Assembly: GCA_030490835.1 (NCBI GenBank)
Contig: CM059971.1
Location: 98,174,595 to 98,238,594 of the forward strand
Length of the DNA stretch: 64,000 nt
Source of the DNA: Annona cherimola
Lineage: Eukaryota; Streptophyta; Magnoliopsida; Magnoliales; Annonaceae
Reading direction: 5' to 3'
The position numbers were made by a program, and so were the translations under genes. The notes beneath the pieces are model-generated. The model was given only the letters and a program-made list of their open reading frames with translations, had not been told where the DNA came from and searched no databases. Each line of letters opens with the position of its first letter. The first letter of the stretch is position 1. This document shows, piece after piece, positions 37,760 through 49,717 of this stretch.

Positions 37760-38535
37760 AGATTAAAATGAGAAGAGATGGAGCAGATGCAGATCCAGGA
37801 GGCTGTTTGCACCAAAGCAAAGGGAAGTAGGTTGGATGCGGCACCGCCGTCCCAGCTGCTCCCTCCACGATTTCTCCTCTACGCCACTGCCGACCCATGT
37901 AGATGTATCAAAATTAAACCGGGTTCATTTCCAAGGGTGGGATTTATATCTGTTGAGTAAGAATTTTGAAAAGATGATTTGATAGGTAAGATAAAAGGTT
38001 AAAAAATGAAAATTTTTATTTTTTATATAAAAGAGTGTAAAATCAACATAGTACCGTTGTTTAATTTTCATATCAATTTAAAGATATGAAAAAAATATCA
38101 TTCCAATATAAATAAATTATTTTATATAATATTATAGTATATTATGAACGAATTTAAGTATTTTTCATATTTTAATATTTTAAAGCAAATATAGCTCACC
38201 TAAGATTCTAATTTAGCTGATTTTTGGTAGAATGATAAAGAAAATAATTTTAAGCTATATGATTAGTTGAATTTTGATTTTATAATCAATGTGAGCCTCA
38301 TTTCACCAATAATGCAAAATAACTAGTGTTAACTAGCATATACCTTTATAATGAACGACGACAATTATTTATAAGCTATTTTTTTAATAACAACAACTGA
38401 CTAAATGAAACAAGTGTGTATGCGAATAATCGTGATATGAATTGTGTGCTGTGGGCTAGAAAGAATTTTTTTATTGTTAGTTTTTATAACATGATATTTG
38501 ATATTACATATATATATATATACATACATCATATA
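37760..38535. other. Intergenic, no gene seen
   Basis: A GC-richer patch to about 37.9 kb (former CXE 5' flank), then very AT-rich sequence ending in TA-rich repeats. Confidence 0.5.
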
Positions 38536-38539
38536 TATA

Positions 38540-39679
38540 TAGAGAGAGAAAAATATCCAAGTGCAGCTTCGCTGCACCATAATTACACTGTAGTTATCTC
38601 AAAATGGGCCTCATATGATCATAAAATTATAATCTACTCCATTCATTGTATCTAGAATTATATATTCTATTACCATACCAATTTTCATCCGAATTGAATA
38701 TATGTATGAACTCCATTTGAAAATGATACAAATTCAACGTAATAAAATAGTTTAATGTAAATAATAACTTTAAAGTTATTTTTTCAGTATGTAAATCATT
38801 TGCTATAAATTTATATATAGATAAATGATTGCATAAAGTATCAATACATTTAAGTACATGTGGGACCCATTTTGGGCCAAATGCACCATTAATTATGGCA
38901 CAACTTTACTGTACAGGAAATGTTCTTATATATATGTATATGTAGATGAGAGTTGTTTTTGTGCAGCGCAACTGCACTGGAACAGCGGCGCAGTTGCCTA
39001 AAAAATGGGCCCCACACATATTAAAATATAATGAAACTTTGTACGATCATTTATCTATATATAAATCATACTTTAAATGGTTTAGATGTTGAAAAAATAA
39101 CTTTAAAGTTGTTATTTATATCAAACTATTTTATTACGTTGAATTGTACCATTTTCAGATGGAATCATACACATAGCCAAGTGGGATGAAAATTGGTATG
39201 ATAATACAATACATGATTCTAAATACAATGGATGAAGTAGATTATGATTTTATGATCATGTAGGACCTATTTTGGCCCAACCGCACCTGAATAATTCTCA
39301 TATATAGGAAAATATTTCAGTGCATGCGACTGCAACGTGTAGTCCATGCACTGTGGGTCCCACTTGATCATGAATGAGAAATCCGCCTTACCCATTGTAT
39401 TTAGAATTGAACGCTTTATTAGCATACCAATTTTCATTCAAATCCAACATGTGTATGATCCCCATTTTAAATAGTGTAAAATCAATGTAATAAAATAGTT
39501 TAACGTAAATTTTAAGTTTAAAGTGATATTTTCAATATCTAAACCATTTAAAAAATGATTTTTATATGAATAAATGATTGTATAAAATTTTATTACAATC
39601 TAATTTGTGTGAGACCCATTTTACAGCGGACTGCACCATAATCTAATATGGTGCAGTCCGTTTGTACATGATCAGATCT

Positions 39680-39690
<11 letters not shown>
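38540..39690. repeat. Three alternating copies of a TA-flanked MITE
   Basis: Three related elements lie end to end: about 38540-38934, 38941-39300 (opposite orientation) and 39300-39690. Shared landmarks include a GTGGGACCCATTTTGG-type block near one end, TTTAAAGTTATTTTTTCA in the middle, and ATGAAAATTGGTATG or its complement. Their tips are imperfect inverted repeats containing a CAGTGCAG/CTGCACC-like motif. Each junction is a run of TA repeats, and a (TA)n microsatellite follows at about 39684-39712. The pattern recalls Micron-type MITEs that sit in TA microsatellites; that family name is an inference. Confidence 0.6.
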
Positions 39691-39712
<22 letters not shown>

Positions 39713-39717
<5 letters not shown>

Positions 39718-40060
39718 GGTAATAATTGAGGTCATGAACAATCGACCATATATAAATGTAAATTTCACTGGCTGGATACGTCATTGATTTTGGAAGTATC
39801 GTAGGCAATAATTGAACTGAACAACTGACTTAATTAAATTTCTTAAATACCTTCGTGCAATGAAAGAAGAGGATCTATAAAGTGGAAATACATTGCCCAA
39901 CTTTCCACGAAAGTGGACATGGCCTTGGGTTGCCGATGTAATGTTGTGAGATATAAACCATTTCTTCTATTTTTTATGCAAATATATATTCATTACGACA
40001 AAGTTTTTAAAATGAGAAGAAAAAAAATACCCTACTCGCTTACGTAAAAAAGAAAAAAAA
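39713..40060. other. Intergenic, no gene seen
   Basis: AT-rich sequence; nothing recognisable. Confidence 0.5.
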
Positions 40061-40165
40061 TTCCCTACTTGTAGTACATGCAGATACATCACAGATTCCC
40101 TGCTTGTAGTACATGCAGCTACATCACAGATTCCCTGCTTGCAGTACATGCAGATACATCACAGA
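40061..40165. repeat. 35-bp tandem repeat, three copies
   Basis: Direct copies at 40061-40095, 40096-40130 and 40131-40165 share GTACATGCAG and TACATCACAGATTCCC and differ at one to three bases. Non-coding minisatellite. Confidence 0.9.
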
Positions 40166-40251
40166 TTGAAACTGAAAGGCATGTAACCAGATTTTATAAA
40201 TTAGAACGCCCATAGGAGACAAAGTTAGGTGTTCACTATTTGAAAAATTAG

Positions 40252-40480
40252 TCAAAATGAGGGAATCACTCTCAGTTCCAAGCGTTCTAGTTTCATCTCA
40301 ACACCCCACAGGATTCCAAAATGGAAAGCCATGGCCCTCTTGGTGAGCGTGTCGGTAATACCATTCGATTTCCATAATTTGGCTGCCGAAAAAGATCCCT
40401 TAGAGTCCCTTAGCACTGCTGTCATAACATTGATCTTGTAGCTTCTTCCTTTATGACTCAACCAACTTGCTTCAAATTCA
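40252..40480 (-). pseudogene. LINE RNase H fragment
   Basis: A minus-strand frame reads INVMTAVLRDSKGSFSAAK, then LTKRAMAFHFGILWGVEM and LERLELRV. This is the pattern of the plant LINE C-terminal RNase H domain, and lines up with the same part of the LINE at 15.3-15.7 kb. Only the middle of the domain remains, without the catalytic ETDS segment. Confidence 0.65.
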
Positions 40481-40577
40481 TGTAGAGGAAACCCATTCCC
40501 TCCATGTGAGTAGCAAAGATGTTGTAAATAAAATTTTATAAATTGTCAACAATTCATTTTATTTGACATAAATTTTA

Positions 40578-40826
40578 GGTGTGTTTGGAAAATAGTAAAA
40601 AAATATCAAACTAAAATTTTTTACTCTATATAATTATCCTATTTTTAAATTATTTCTTCATATCTTCCTATACAATTATCCTACTTTTTAATCATTTTTA
40701 CATAATCACCCACACAACTAAACTATCTATTTTATCTTTATTCTCTTTACTCTTATCATATCACATTATTTTCTTTCAAGTTAAGAACTTTTATAACAAA
40801 AATTTTTCATTCAAAAGTTTTATATG
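40578..40826. mobile_element. Tourist-like MITE, right end missing
   Basis: Left end GGTGTGTTTGG preceded by TTA (40575-40577). The body matches the family, but the sequence stops after TTCAAAAGTTTTATA without the CCAAACACACCC end. Confidence 0.65.
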
Positions 40827-40881
40827 TTATAAATAAAATCGTTTAAAATATATATACGCATCAAACTTTATTAAAAGTTTA

Positions 40882-41161
40882 GGGTGTGTTTGGTAATGAG
40901 TAAAACTTTTAATGAAAACTTTTGAAGAATAAAAGTTGTCAAATGATGTGATATTGTAGGGGTAATGATGAGGAGTAAAGAGAATGAATTTAAAATAAAT
41001 AGGTTAGTTGTATTGGTAGTTGTGTAGAAATGATTGAAAAGTAGGGTTGTTGTATAGAAAAATGTGTAAAAAATAATTAAAAAAGAGTAATTATGGAGAG
41101 TGAAAAGTTTTAGATTGAAAAGTTTTAACTTGACAACTTTTGCAAATTGACAAACACACCC
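40882..41161. mobile_element. Tourist-like MITE, well preserved
   Basis: A 280-bp element with ends GGGTGTGTTTGG and CAAACACACCC, flanked by TTA (40879-40881 and 41162-41164). One of the best copies for defining the family. Confidence 0.85.
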
Positions 41162-41164
41162 TTA

Positions 41165-41727
41165 ATTAGGTTTATAAATTGCTAAATGATTTTAATTAGA
41201 AGCTAACTTTAATACATCATATCCTACCATAATCATCATTGGTACTACAACATAGTTTAGGTCCTTTCTTGATGATGTTATGAAGTCTAATTTAAACATT
41301 AGTTAACTTCATATATTTAATTGAGAAAACAAAAATATCTCAATCCAAAACATGCGTTAAGATTTTCACTAATCCTGTGGTCTAGGATGATTATGGGACC
41401 TACATCTAAGTTCAAGAAATGTTAATTTTTTAATTATCAAATAAAAAAATAAACGTTAATTTTATTCAACCTTCATTATCAATTGAAGAAAACAAACTCA
41501 AAATTCTTGATTTCATTCGGCCATTCATAGATGAAATTTTATCACTAAAAGAACCCCAAAATTTTTTTTGGATGAAATAAAAGCACACAAATTGAAACTG
41601 AATTTTTATTCAAGACTCCATGCGGAGCCATACATACAACTTCGACCATCCCCACTAATTAAAACTAGCAGACATACATATTACTTGAGAACTAATCAAG
41701 GGGAAACAACATAAGCACCAGCATCAC
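41165..41727. other. 3' flank of the first intact CXE
   Basis: AT-rich, no gene. The last few hundred bases are the likely 3' untranslated region of the minus-strand CXE gene. Confidence 0.45.
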
Positions 41728-42717
41728 TTAACTATTGACAAAAGAAACAATACGGTCCATCATCTGAACGGATTTTACGTCGTTAGGAAATTTCAAATGG
41801 AAGACGTGGTCCTGATCTTCTGTCTCAAAGATCTCCACCTTCCCTTTCCATCCACTTGAGCACAGCGCGTGATAGTAGGCCCATCCCCGATCTCTTAGTA
41901 TATCCTTCCCCGCCACAGCGACGATCACCTTCTTGCACGCTAACGTCGACAGGCTCGGCGACGTCGCCGCTGCCGGGTTGATTATGGGATCGTCCAGGCT
42001 TGTCAAAGACGGATACACGAACTTCCACAGCTCGTCCTCGAAAGCTGACGTTTGGGGGTCCTGGGCCTCCTTGCCAATCCTATCTGCTCCCCAGAACCAG
42101 GGGTGGGCCAAGATCGAGCCGAATATGCTGACGCCGTACCCAATCTCGCTTTTCGCAGCTCGCACAGCCATGTCGTGGCAGAGGTTGCCGCCCGAGCTGT
42201 CGCCGCCGAGGAAGAGCCGGGTGAAGTCGGCATGGTCTCGGAGCCAGGGCTCGGAGCCGCTTCCGCCTTGTGCATGCGATGCGACCCACTTCAGTGCGGC
42301 CCATGAATCTTCGTAGCAAGCGGGAACGAAGTGCTCTGGTGCTCTCCGGTAGTGGACAGACACCCCCACCATGTTAGCCTGGGAGACAAGTGAGTTCACG
42401 TAGTGGTGGTACTGCGGCGAGTAGGGCGTCTCGACGCATAAGCCGCCGCCGTGGTAGTAGACGAGGACTGGAAGTTTCTTGGTTGGGTCTGTGAGTTTGG
42501 GGAGATAGAGGCGGACGGTGACGACCAGCTCAGGGAAAATGTCTACGTCTCTGGAGGTGACGCCGGTGGCGGGGTCGAAAGACGCGGGAGCGAAGTCGTT
42601 GCCGATCAGCCGTTCGATGCGCCCGTCCTTGTAGATGCGAATGAAAGGCAAGAGCTGGTATTCGATTTCATCGGAGGCAGCTGCGGCGGTTCCAGAAATA
42701 GGGACAGAAGGGCGCAT
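41728..42717 (-). CDS. Carboxylesterase, class I CXE, intact
   Basis: A 329-residue intronless alpha/beta-hydrolase of the plant CXE family, related to Arabidopsis CXE12/CXE13 and to 2-hydroxyisoflavanone dehydratase-like proteins. The oxyanion-hole motif HGGG is at residues 89-92 (followed by Leu, where many members have Phe). The nucleophile motif is GDSSG (172-176, Ser174). Asp272 (in AGKDILRD) and His304 (in DHVFHL) complete the triad. Length and motif spacing are normal. The start is the only ATG in good register with the family; the first 15 residues are low-complexity, as in relatives. A soluble cytosolic enzyme is expected. Substrate is not deducible. It is the tandem partner of the 49.7-50.7 kb copy, very similar through the whole core. 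Confidence 0.95.
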   Translation of the reverse strand: MRPSVPISGTAAAASDEIEYQLLPFIRIYKDGRIERLIGNDFAPASFDPATGVTSRDVDIFPELVVTVRLYLPKLTDPTKKLPVLVYYHGGGLCVETPYSPQYHHYVNSLVSQANMVGVSVHYRRAPEHFVPACYEDSWAALKWVASHAQGGSGSEPWLRDHADFTRLFLGGDSSGGNLCHDMAVRAAKSEIGYGVSIFGSILAHPWFWGADRIGKEAQDPQTSAFEDELWKFVYPSLTSLDDPIINPAAATSPSLSTLACKKVIVAVAGKDILRDRGWAYYHALCSSGWKGKVEIFETEDQDHVFHLKFPNDVKSVQMMDRIVSFVNS

Positions 42718-42777
42718 GATATCGTTGGATTTGGATCGAGAATGAGATAGCTAGGAAGATATGATCGATTAGAGGGA

Positions 42778-42816
42778 GTGCTTTTCTCGGCTACGACGAA
42801 CGGTTGGGTATTTATC
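42778..42816 (-). promoter_or_regulatory. Core promoter region of first CXE
   Basis: A TATA-like GATAAATA (minus strand, 42809-42816) lies about 95 bases upstream of the start codon. Just downstream is a 22-base block at 42778-42799 containing AGCCGAGAAAAGCAC (minus). It matches a block at 50749-50770 in the other intact CXE at 21 of 22 positions, at the expected transcription-start distance. Confidence 0.55.
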
Positions 42817-42819
42817 TTT

Positions 42820-44304
42820 TATCCCTTCATTTTTTCTAAAGACGACATGAAGCTGAAAAGTCAACTCAAAACTTATCGGTGACTATGTTGGATTTTTTTT
42901 TTTTTTTTTTTTTTGGATGGCCAAGAATGTTGGAATTGGCAAGCGAGTTCTTTCAAAAAAATGCTACAGTCAGCACAATCGCTTCCCTTAGGGCAACCAA
43001 TAAATGGATGCCACTTAGGGGAAATGAGATGGTCGTCAAAGAGACTTATGTAAAATCTTAATAACAGAATATTGGTTATTGGATGCTTCGGTCGTTTGCA
43101 TGGGAGGAAAAGGAACACCTTTTTTTTTTTCAAAAAAGAATCTCTAGATAATAAAAATTATCTATCATATGATATTATGGACAAAAAAACCTTTATAATT
43201 TTATTTTTTAAGCCAGGTCAAGTGTGTTTAAATATAACAAATTAAATATCATTATCAATCATGCTCATGAGCTATACATGTCATAATAATAACGACAATT
43301 ACTATTCCGTTACGTACGCAAATTCTCGTATCATGGATATGATCAATTTACATGCTCAAAAATTAAAATTTATTTTATAAGAATAATATAAAATTTTTGC
43401 TGAAACCAAAATATAATTCATATCACATGATCAGAAAACTAATATTTTATAAAATTAAAGCAAAAAATTATCTAGTTAGATTACGATAAATTATATGCAT
43501 GATCGTATCACGTGGGTTACATATATTCGGATGCTAGTATACATGATTTAGAAGCCATTCAGTCGTTTGCCTCTGTCTGTGTTTGTGTCTTAGACGACCT
43601 AAAACGGCCGCCCTGCGGTTGTTTTCGTAGCCTGCCAGTGTTGGCCGTAGACTTGACACGCTGCGTGAGACTCCTGAAAGAATTGTCTGAAAATGCTTCT
43701 AGGCTTCGGCTGTTTCGTCTTTCCTTCTTCCTGTTTTTCATATATCAATAATATCTTATTTTTTAAATTTAAATTATATTTTTAAAATATAAACCATTTA
43801 TATATTTAACACGTCTTACTTTATCATGCTATCAAAAAATTTCATTTGAAACTTATACGTTGTTAAAAAAATATAATTTTTAGAGTGAATATATAACTGT
43901 TAAAATTTATGAAAAATATATTTATAATACTGTAAATTTTGCTGCATATATAATTTTTGAAATCATAAATATATATAGAAAAACGTAATAAATGGTTTAT
44001 ATTAAAATATATTAAAATTAAAATTTTAAGGGTAAGCATGTTGCTTACCGTAAATATTGAATCATTATCTGAACATCATATCTTGTTTTTATGAGTCCTA
44101 GTTTCCCATAACAGGGCTTCTCAATCATTTAATTTTACATTCTTCTTAATTTTTAATATGTTTTTAAGTTGTCTTCAACATAGGTAGTAAATTGTAAATC
44201 TATAATGTATCTTAATGATAAAATTTCTTGTAAAAAGTGCGCATCATTGTAATATATATAGAAATAGCCTGCATCAATATCAAGGATGCTAAGTAATCTA
44301 GAAC
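42820..44304. other. Intergenic, no gene seen
   Basis: Upstream of the CXE. A poly(T) run at 42895-42914 and a second near 43121 are present. AT-rich from 43.1 kb, except a small GC-richer patch at 43.56-43.70 kb. No coding family is recognised. Confidence 0.5.
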
Positions 44305-44326
44305 TAAGGATGCAACTTAGGCTGGT

Positions 44327-45957
44327 TAGGGGTGCAATTCAGGTTAGGTTGCACTAGATTTAAATGAATTTTAATCCTAAGCCTACAAAAGTTTAGGTTA
44401 ACCTAAACCGTAACTCTAATCTTAGAATCTAGGTTTGGGTCAGGATCGGATCAAGTTAGCATTAGTTTTGGTCTTGGTTTCGGATTAAAATTTACATAAC
44501 TCTCAAATTAATAGAAGTTCAAATCTATCAATAGACATAATGACTCTTTGAACATTATTGCTAAGGTGCAACTTGGGTTAGGTTGAGTCTGAACTCGGCT
44601 CGCCGAACTTGATTTTCAACAGTGTTAGAATTTACTTACAACTCGAACATGAGGAATCCGATTTGTAAATACATTAGGTTTAAGGTTTAAGTGAACTCAA
44701 ACCTGAAGAATCCGAGCCCGATTTTTCATTTGTTATTTATTATACAATATATTATATACGTAATATTTAAACAATATTTTTTATATTTTGTGTATTTTAT
44801 GTTATTTATATTTGAATATATATTTGGAATATTGTAATTATGTTATAAATAAAGTATATTATTTTCATTTATATTTACCTTTTATTTTATAATTTATCTT
44901 TATATCCATTAATTTTCTTTCTTTATTTCTTTCTTTATCTTGTTTCTAATGTTAAATTTTTCTAGAAATATTTTTTTATATTGCTATGTTTCTAAAATCT
45001 ATAGTTTGATTGTATATTATTATATTTGCTTATATAATTTGTTATTATTGTGATATATTTATATGAAATTCTAAATTTATCACTCATAACTAAAATGTAA
45101 ATTCATCAACATAAATTTAACCCAAAACTCAATCAAATCTTGATTTTTAAAAAATAAGATTAGGATTTAAATTTTACAAATAGAGTTAAGATTAGCATTA
45201 GGGTTAATGTTTTGTAAATCAACTTAGCGTAGGGTTGAGGTGAGCTCGAGATTCATGAGTCCGATTTACACCACTAATTATTGCATTCACATCAACTAAT
45301 TCTAAAAAATATGTTTGATAATAATAATTTATTTATTCATAATTTATACATTAACATAACCTAGAATATCTTTGATTTTGATGAAAGTTGGTATTCTAAT
45401 TAAAAGATAATTCTAAGTATAACGAATATGTTAAATTTACCATAAATAATCAAGATAAGAAAAATAAATGAGATTACATGAAATCACTATCTAAATAAGT
45501 TTAATAAAAATAAGATTTATATATGTCATAGTTAATTGGTATGTATGCAATAATTTCAAAGAGTTGGTATATTTGTAATTATTTACAAATTGAGTTAATG
45601 TCGATACAATATATTCAAAAATTTTTGGACAAATATAGTTGAAATTTCGGTTTTAAAAAATATTTATAGTTTAGTTGGATTATGATTATATGGAAGAACT
45701 TTTATTATAACTATAGCTAAAATATTTAATGCATAAATTAATATAATTCTTTAAAAATTGGGGGGGGGGGACATTGGATCTGACTAAGTAGGATTTTGGC
45801 ACTGGGTAGATATAAATCCAGTATTGGTTTTAGTTTCTCTTGGGTTGGGATAAAACCGAGTCTATTTTGAAAAAGATCCAAAAAATAAAATCCCAACTTG
45901 ATTTTAAAACCAAGTCGAGTTAGGAAGTTCAGACCGACTCACAAAGTTGCAACCCTA
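44327..45957. mobile_element. hAT-like element, middle of a nest
   Basis: Left end TAGGGGTGCAATTCAGG; right end TAGGGTTGCAACTTTG (minus strand). Flanks AGGCTGGT (44319-44326) and AGGCTGAT (45958-45965) match at 7 of 8. It contains the element at 44562-45276 and a G10 run near 45760. Confidence 0.75.
44562..45276. mobile_element. hAT-like MITE, innermost of a nest
   Basis: A 715-bp element. Left end TAAGGTGCAACTTGGG; right end TAGTGGTGTAAATCGGAC (minus strand). The flanks are identical 8-mers ATTATTGC (44554-44561 and 45277-45284). Subterminal regions resemble those of the P450-carrying element at 1.55-4.65 kb, including GGTTTAAGG/GGGTTGAGGT stretches. Confidence 0.85.
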
Positions 45958-46590
45958 AGGCTGATTGAGGTTGAACCTGAATTCTAATAGTATTGGAACT
46001 CACTTTTTTTTCTATAATTTGAATATAAGGAACCTAATCTATAAATATGGTAAGATTATTCAAGTAAACCTGAATCTGAAAAACCAAGCTCTATTCCCAT
46101 TTTATATTTATTATAAAATTATATATAATATCTAAACAATATCTTTTTATATTTGGCGTATTTCATATTGTTTATATTTATATTGAAATAGTTGTTTATC
46201 ATATGTTATTATATAATAAAGTATATTATTTTCATTTTTTATCTTGTTTTTAATGTTAAAATTTTCTTCTAGAAATATTTTTTATATTACTATACTTTTT
46301 AAAAAAAAGTTAGTTCGACTATGCGTTATTATATTTACTCATATGATTTGTTGTAATTATACATTTATATGAAATTCTAACTTATCTCTCTTAAATAAAA
46401 TATTTATTTGTTAACCTAAATTCTAAGTTAAAATTTAGTTTGAACTCGATTTTCACAAACAAGGTTAAGGTTTAAATTTTACAATTAAGGTTAGAGTTAG
46501 GATCAAAAACGATATTTTATAAATAAAGTTAGGATTAAGGTTAAGGAAAACTTGAACTTTATGAGCCCGAATTTTATCTTTATCTAAAAC

Positions 46591-47126
46591 TAGAAGTGTA
46601 ACTTGGGTACGGTAACTATGGATCGGGTACCTTAAAATTAATAAGATAGGTTTTTGTTTTTATACTCATAGGGTAGGGTAGGTTCTACGTAAAAAAAAAT
46701 ATTCATTTCTATTAGGGCAGAATAGGTTTTAAAGTCCAGGTACTCGGAACCAAATCAAATTATTAATATATGTTTAATATAGATTTTATAAAATATATTT
46801 TACAGTGAAAGACATAAATATATTTTTTAAATATATAAAAACTTATTTAACTTATCAATTATTTAGTAAATTTAATGAATCTATTTCAAAAATTATATTA
46901 TTATCATCTTGATTTTAGGTTTTAAAGTAAGACTTATAATAAAACTATAGTTTTTAAAGATTATTTTAAAAACTCAATTTGAAATCAAAACCAAAACTTT
47001 ATCTTAAAAAATAAGATAGAATATGCTTAAAATTGACTTAATCTAAAATAAAATAAGATAAATTTTTTTGAAGATAAGATAAAAATATAGTAATTTGGGA
47101 CCTACCCGAACCAAATTACAACCTTA
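46591..47126. mobile_element. hAT-like element, flanks not matching
   Basis: Left end TAGAAGTGTAACTTGGG; right end TAAGGTTGTAATTTGG (minus strand). The 8-base flanks TCTAAAAC and CCTACAGT agree at only 4 positions, so the insertion boundaries are uncertain. The interior is AT-rich and non-coding. Confidence 0.5.
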
Positions 47127-47925
47127 CCTACAGTCTCTTACCTTTCGAAGCTGTAAAACCTCTTACCTTTTGGTTGGTTTGCAGGATGTTATGTGATCCC
47201 CCATCTCAAATGGATCGGGATCGAAATTGCGGCTTAGGCCACGAGTGAAGGCAACATAAGCCCATTTACAAATTTCGCTTTAAGGCGGACTAAAACTCCG
47301 TTCATGAATTTCTTAAAATTTATGGTAATTAACAGATTGTTGCAGCTTTTACATAAAAAAAACCAGATTTTTGCGGCTTTAATTAAAATATTCACGTTTT
47401 TTGAAACCTAAATTATACGTGAGTACATTTGGCAAGAAGGAAGCTCGGCCAAGTGAAGCCTGAAAATTCTGTTTCGCGATTCAATAGCAGGGGTGGGATT
47501 ATTCCTTTTCAAAATGCCAAACAAGCATTAATTTTATCGATGGAATATTCACGTATTGAGGTCCAAGCATGCAATTGTTTATCTTCAAAGAAAAAGAGCA
47601 TACAACTGTGAGTTTTTTCAATGAGCTTAAAATATAGCTTTAATCGAACCTCATTTTAATTTAAAGTGTAACATTCTGAATAAAGGTTAATCTTTAATAC
47701 AAATATCAAATATATATATATTTAAGGATTTATCCAAAATATTACTATATTTGGACCAAAAACCTAAATGCAAATATTGATTTTCGAAAATGCCAAATAT
47801 GCTGATTATGTTTGAAAAATATTTTAGATATACCCCTGCCATACTTCAACAACCATAAGTTGCAAATTCTGACTAAGTTACCTATTTTGTTCTTAAATAA
47901 TAAGTAATATTATTACTTTTTAGAC
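47127..47925. other. Intergenic, no gene seen
   Basis: A slightly GC-richer stretch at 47.15-47.6 kb contains a 60-codon plus-strand frame of no recognisable family; the rest is AT-rich. Confidence 0.45.
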
Positions 47926-47929
47926 AATC

Positions 47930-48440
47930 AAATAAACATTCTTATAAAGAAACATTAGAAATGTTTAATCTTCATATATTTTACCCAAATGACAAGCATA
48001 AAAATTATTAAAATATGTTTAGAGTTGGATTGACGTTGCTCTAGGCCACTGTTTAAGATGAAAATTATGATAAACTAGGCTACTTTAACATAAAATATTA
48101 TGCAATAAGATCCTCTTTTGGAACAACTAATTAATGATTTTTTTAAAAAGCAAACGTGAAAATTACTTATCCTTCAAAAATTATAGCCCAAATGATGAAT
48201 ATAAATAATACAAAAATGAGTCCAAAGTTAAACTCAACCTTACTTCAAGCTATTATTTAAAATGAAAATATATGCATATAAAGCTGCTTCGATGTTATAT
48301 ATTACGCAATGAGATTATCTTTTGGACCAACAAAACGAACTATATGAAAATAATCTTTAAATATTTTAGCTCAAATAATAAATATAATGACATAAAAAAG
48401 TCCAAAAATAAGTCGAACTTGTGCCACTTTAGTGACTAAA
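47930..48440. repeat. Diverged tandem repeat, about 200-bp unit
   Basis: Two to three degenerate copies share CCCAAATGA, ATTTAAAATGAAAAT, and GCAATAAGAT followed by CTTTTGGAACAAC, at similar spacing. Unit boundaries are approximate. Confidence 0.45.
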
Positions 48441-49717
48441 AATAGGTCATGCTCTACTTTTAAGACTAAATAAAATTTGGATTTTATTACAATACTCATT
48501 TAATTATTCCAAAATAGGATGTTATTGCTTAATATTTAAGGTTAAAGTAATCTAGTAAATTACGTAAATTGTTAGAGCTTAATAGACTGCCAATGATGTG
48601 AGTATATTTGGAATATTTATCAAGCTTAATAGGTGTTGTCGTTTTTGAAAACAATTGAATATAAGTGAGTTTTGGTCAAATGTACTGGGCATGCTTGGGA
48701 TAAACTCATTTATTTAATATGCTGAGTATGGCAAAGAATAAATGCCTCTTGATTAGTAACTTGGCTTCGATTGGATTGAAAAGAAAATCCAGCAGAGTTG
48801 GTCAGTTCTAAGCTCGTAATCCAAATTAAATCCATTCTACTCCAATCGAATCCACGTATTCAACACTAATTAAAAATCTGACGATTTAAACAAAATTAGA
48901 TCTTAATCAACACGAAAATTTTAAGGAGTTGGAAAATTAAAGTTTGCATTCGCAAATTATGAAAATGCTAGTGATTTTAAAAAGTTTAAAAAAGTATTTA
49001 CAAATATCCAAAAATGGTAAAAATTGATATATATATATATATATATATATTAAGTACACTTAGATTAATAGTTGTATAATTTTTTTAAAAAAATACAAAA
49101 AATAGGTTTTGCACCCAAGTATACCAAAACTAAGTACGTCCCAGTGCATTATAGCCAACTAAGGTTGTCTCAGTTCGTGGCAGCAGAATTTTCATTGATG
49201 TCTAACCAGGGTTAGAACCTCACTCTCTGCATTTGGTGTGGGATTTTATATTCCTTTGATGTGTCTCCTTCGGTGATGAGAGTATTTACAGTTGGTCCCC
49301 CTTGAATGTGGGTGTATTTAGAAAGTGTCCCTCTATGGCAAGAGTTGTGAATGAATTTAATTTGTAATATCATATGTAAAAGTGTTTAATACCACTAATA
49401 AAAAGAGTACTGGTGCCTTACAGGCCTTATAGTTCTGAAAAAAGTACCGGTTCTGTAAGCAGTGAACTGGAGAACGTCCTGAGGATGCATATATGACGAT
49501 CAATGATGAATTTCGGTTCACGAAGAATTTCATAAAATGCGTATTAAACGATGAACGCGTACACATAATACGACTGCAAATGGCACCAAACTTGAGGCAT
49601 TTTATTTTGATCAGATTATTTCAACTTATTTGATAATTATTACTTACTCCCTACATTCAAATTAATTTCGTAGTTGTTACTGCCCAGTGGTAGAGTAGCA
49701 AGCATTAACATACTCCC
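48441..49717. other. Spacer downstream of second intact CXE
   Basis: AT-rich, no gene recognised. One arm of a foldback-like element lies at about 48960-49130 (TCCAAAAATGGTAAAAATTG, then a (TA)n run at 49028-49051). Confidence 0.45.

Larger units (their letters stand above)
44305..46582. mobile_element. hAT-like element, outermost of a nest
   Basis: Left end TAAGGATGCAACTTAGG; right end TAAAGATAAAATTCGGG (minus strand). Flanks TCTAGAAC (44297-44304) and TCTAAAAC (46583-46590) match at 7 of 8. It is interrupted after about 14 bases by the element at 44327-45957 and resumes at about 45958. No transposase is visible. Confidence 0.65.

Noticed and set aside
41825..42750. Overlapping frames on both strands across the two intact CXE genes
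   Set aside because: Shadow frames caused by GC-rich third positions; the minus-strand CXE frames explain the region.
46591..47126. Calling this a confident hAT insertion
   Set aside because: Tips look right, but the 8-base flanks agree at only 4 positions, so it is kept at low confidence.
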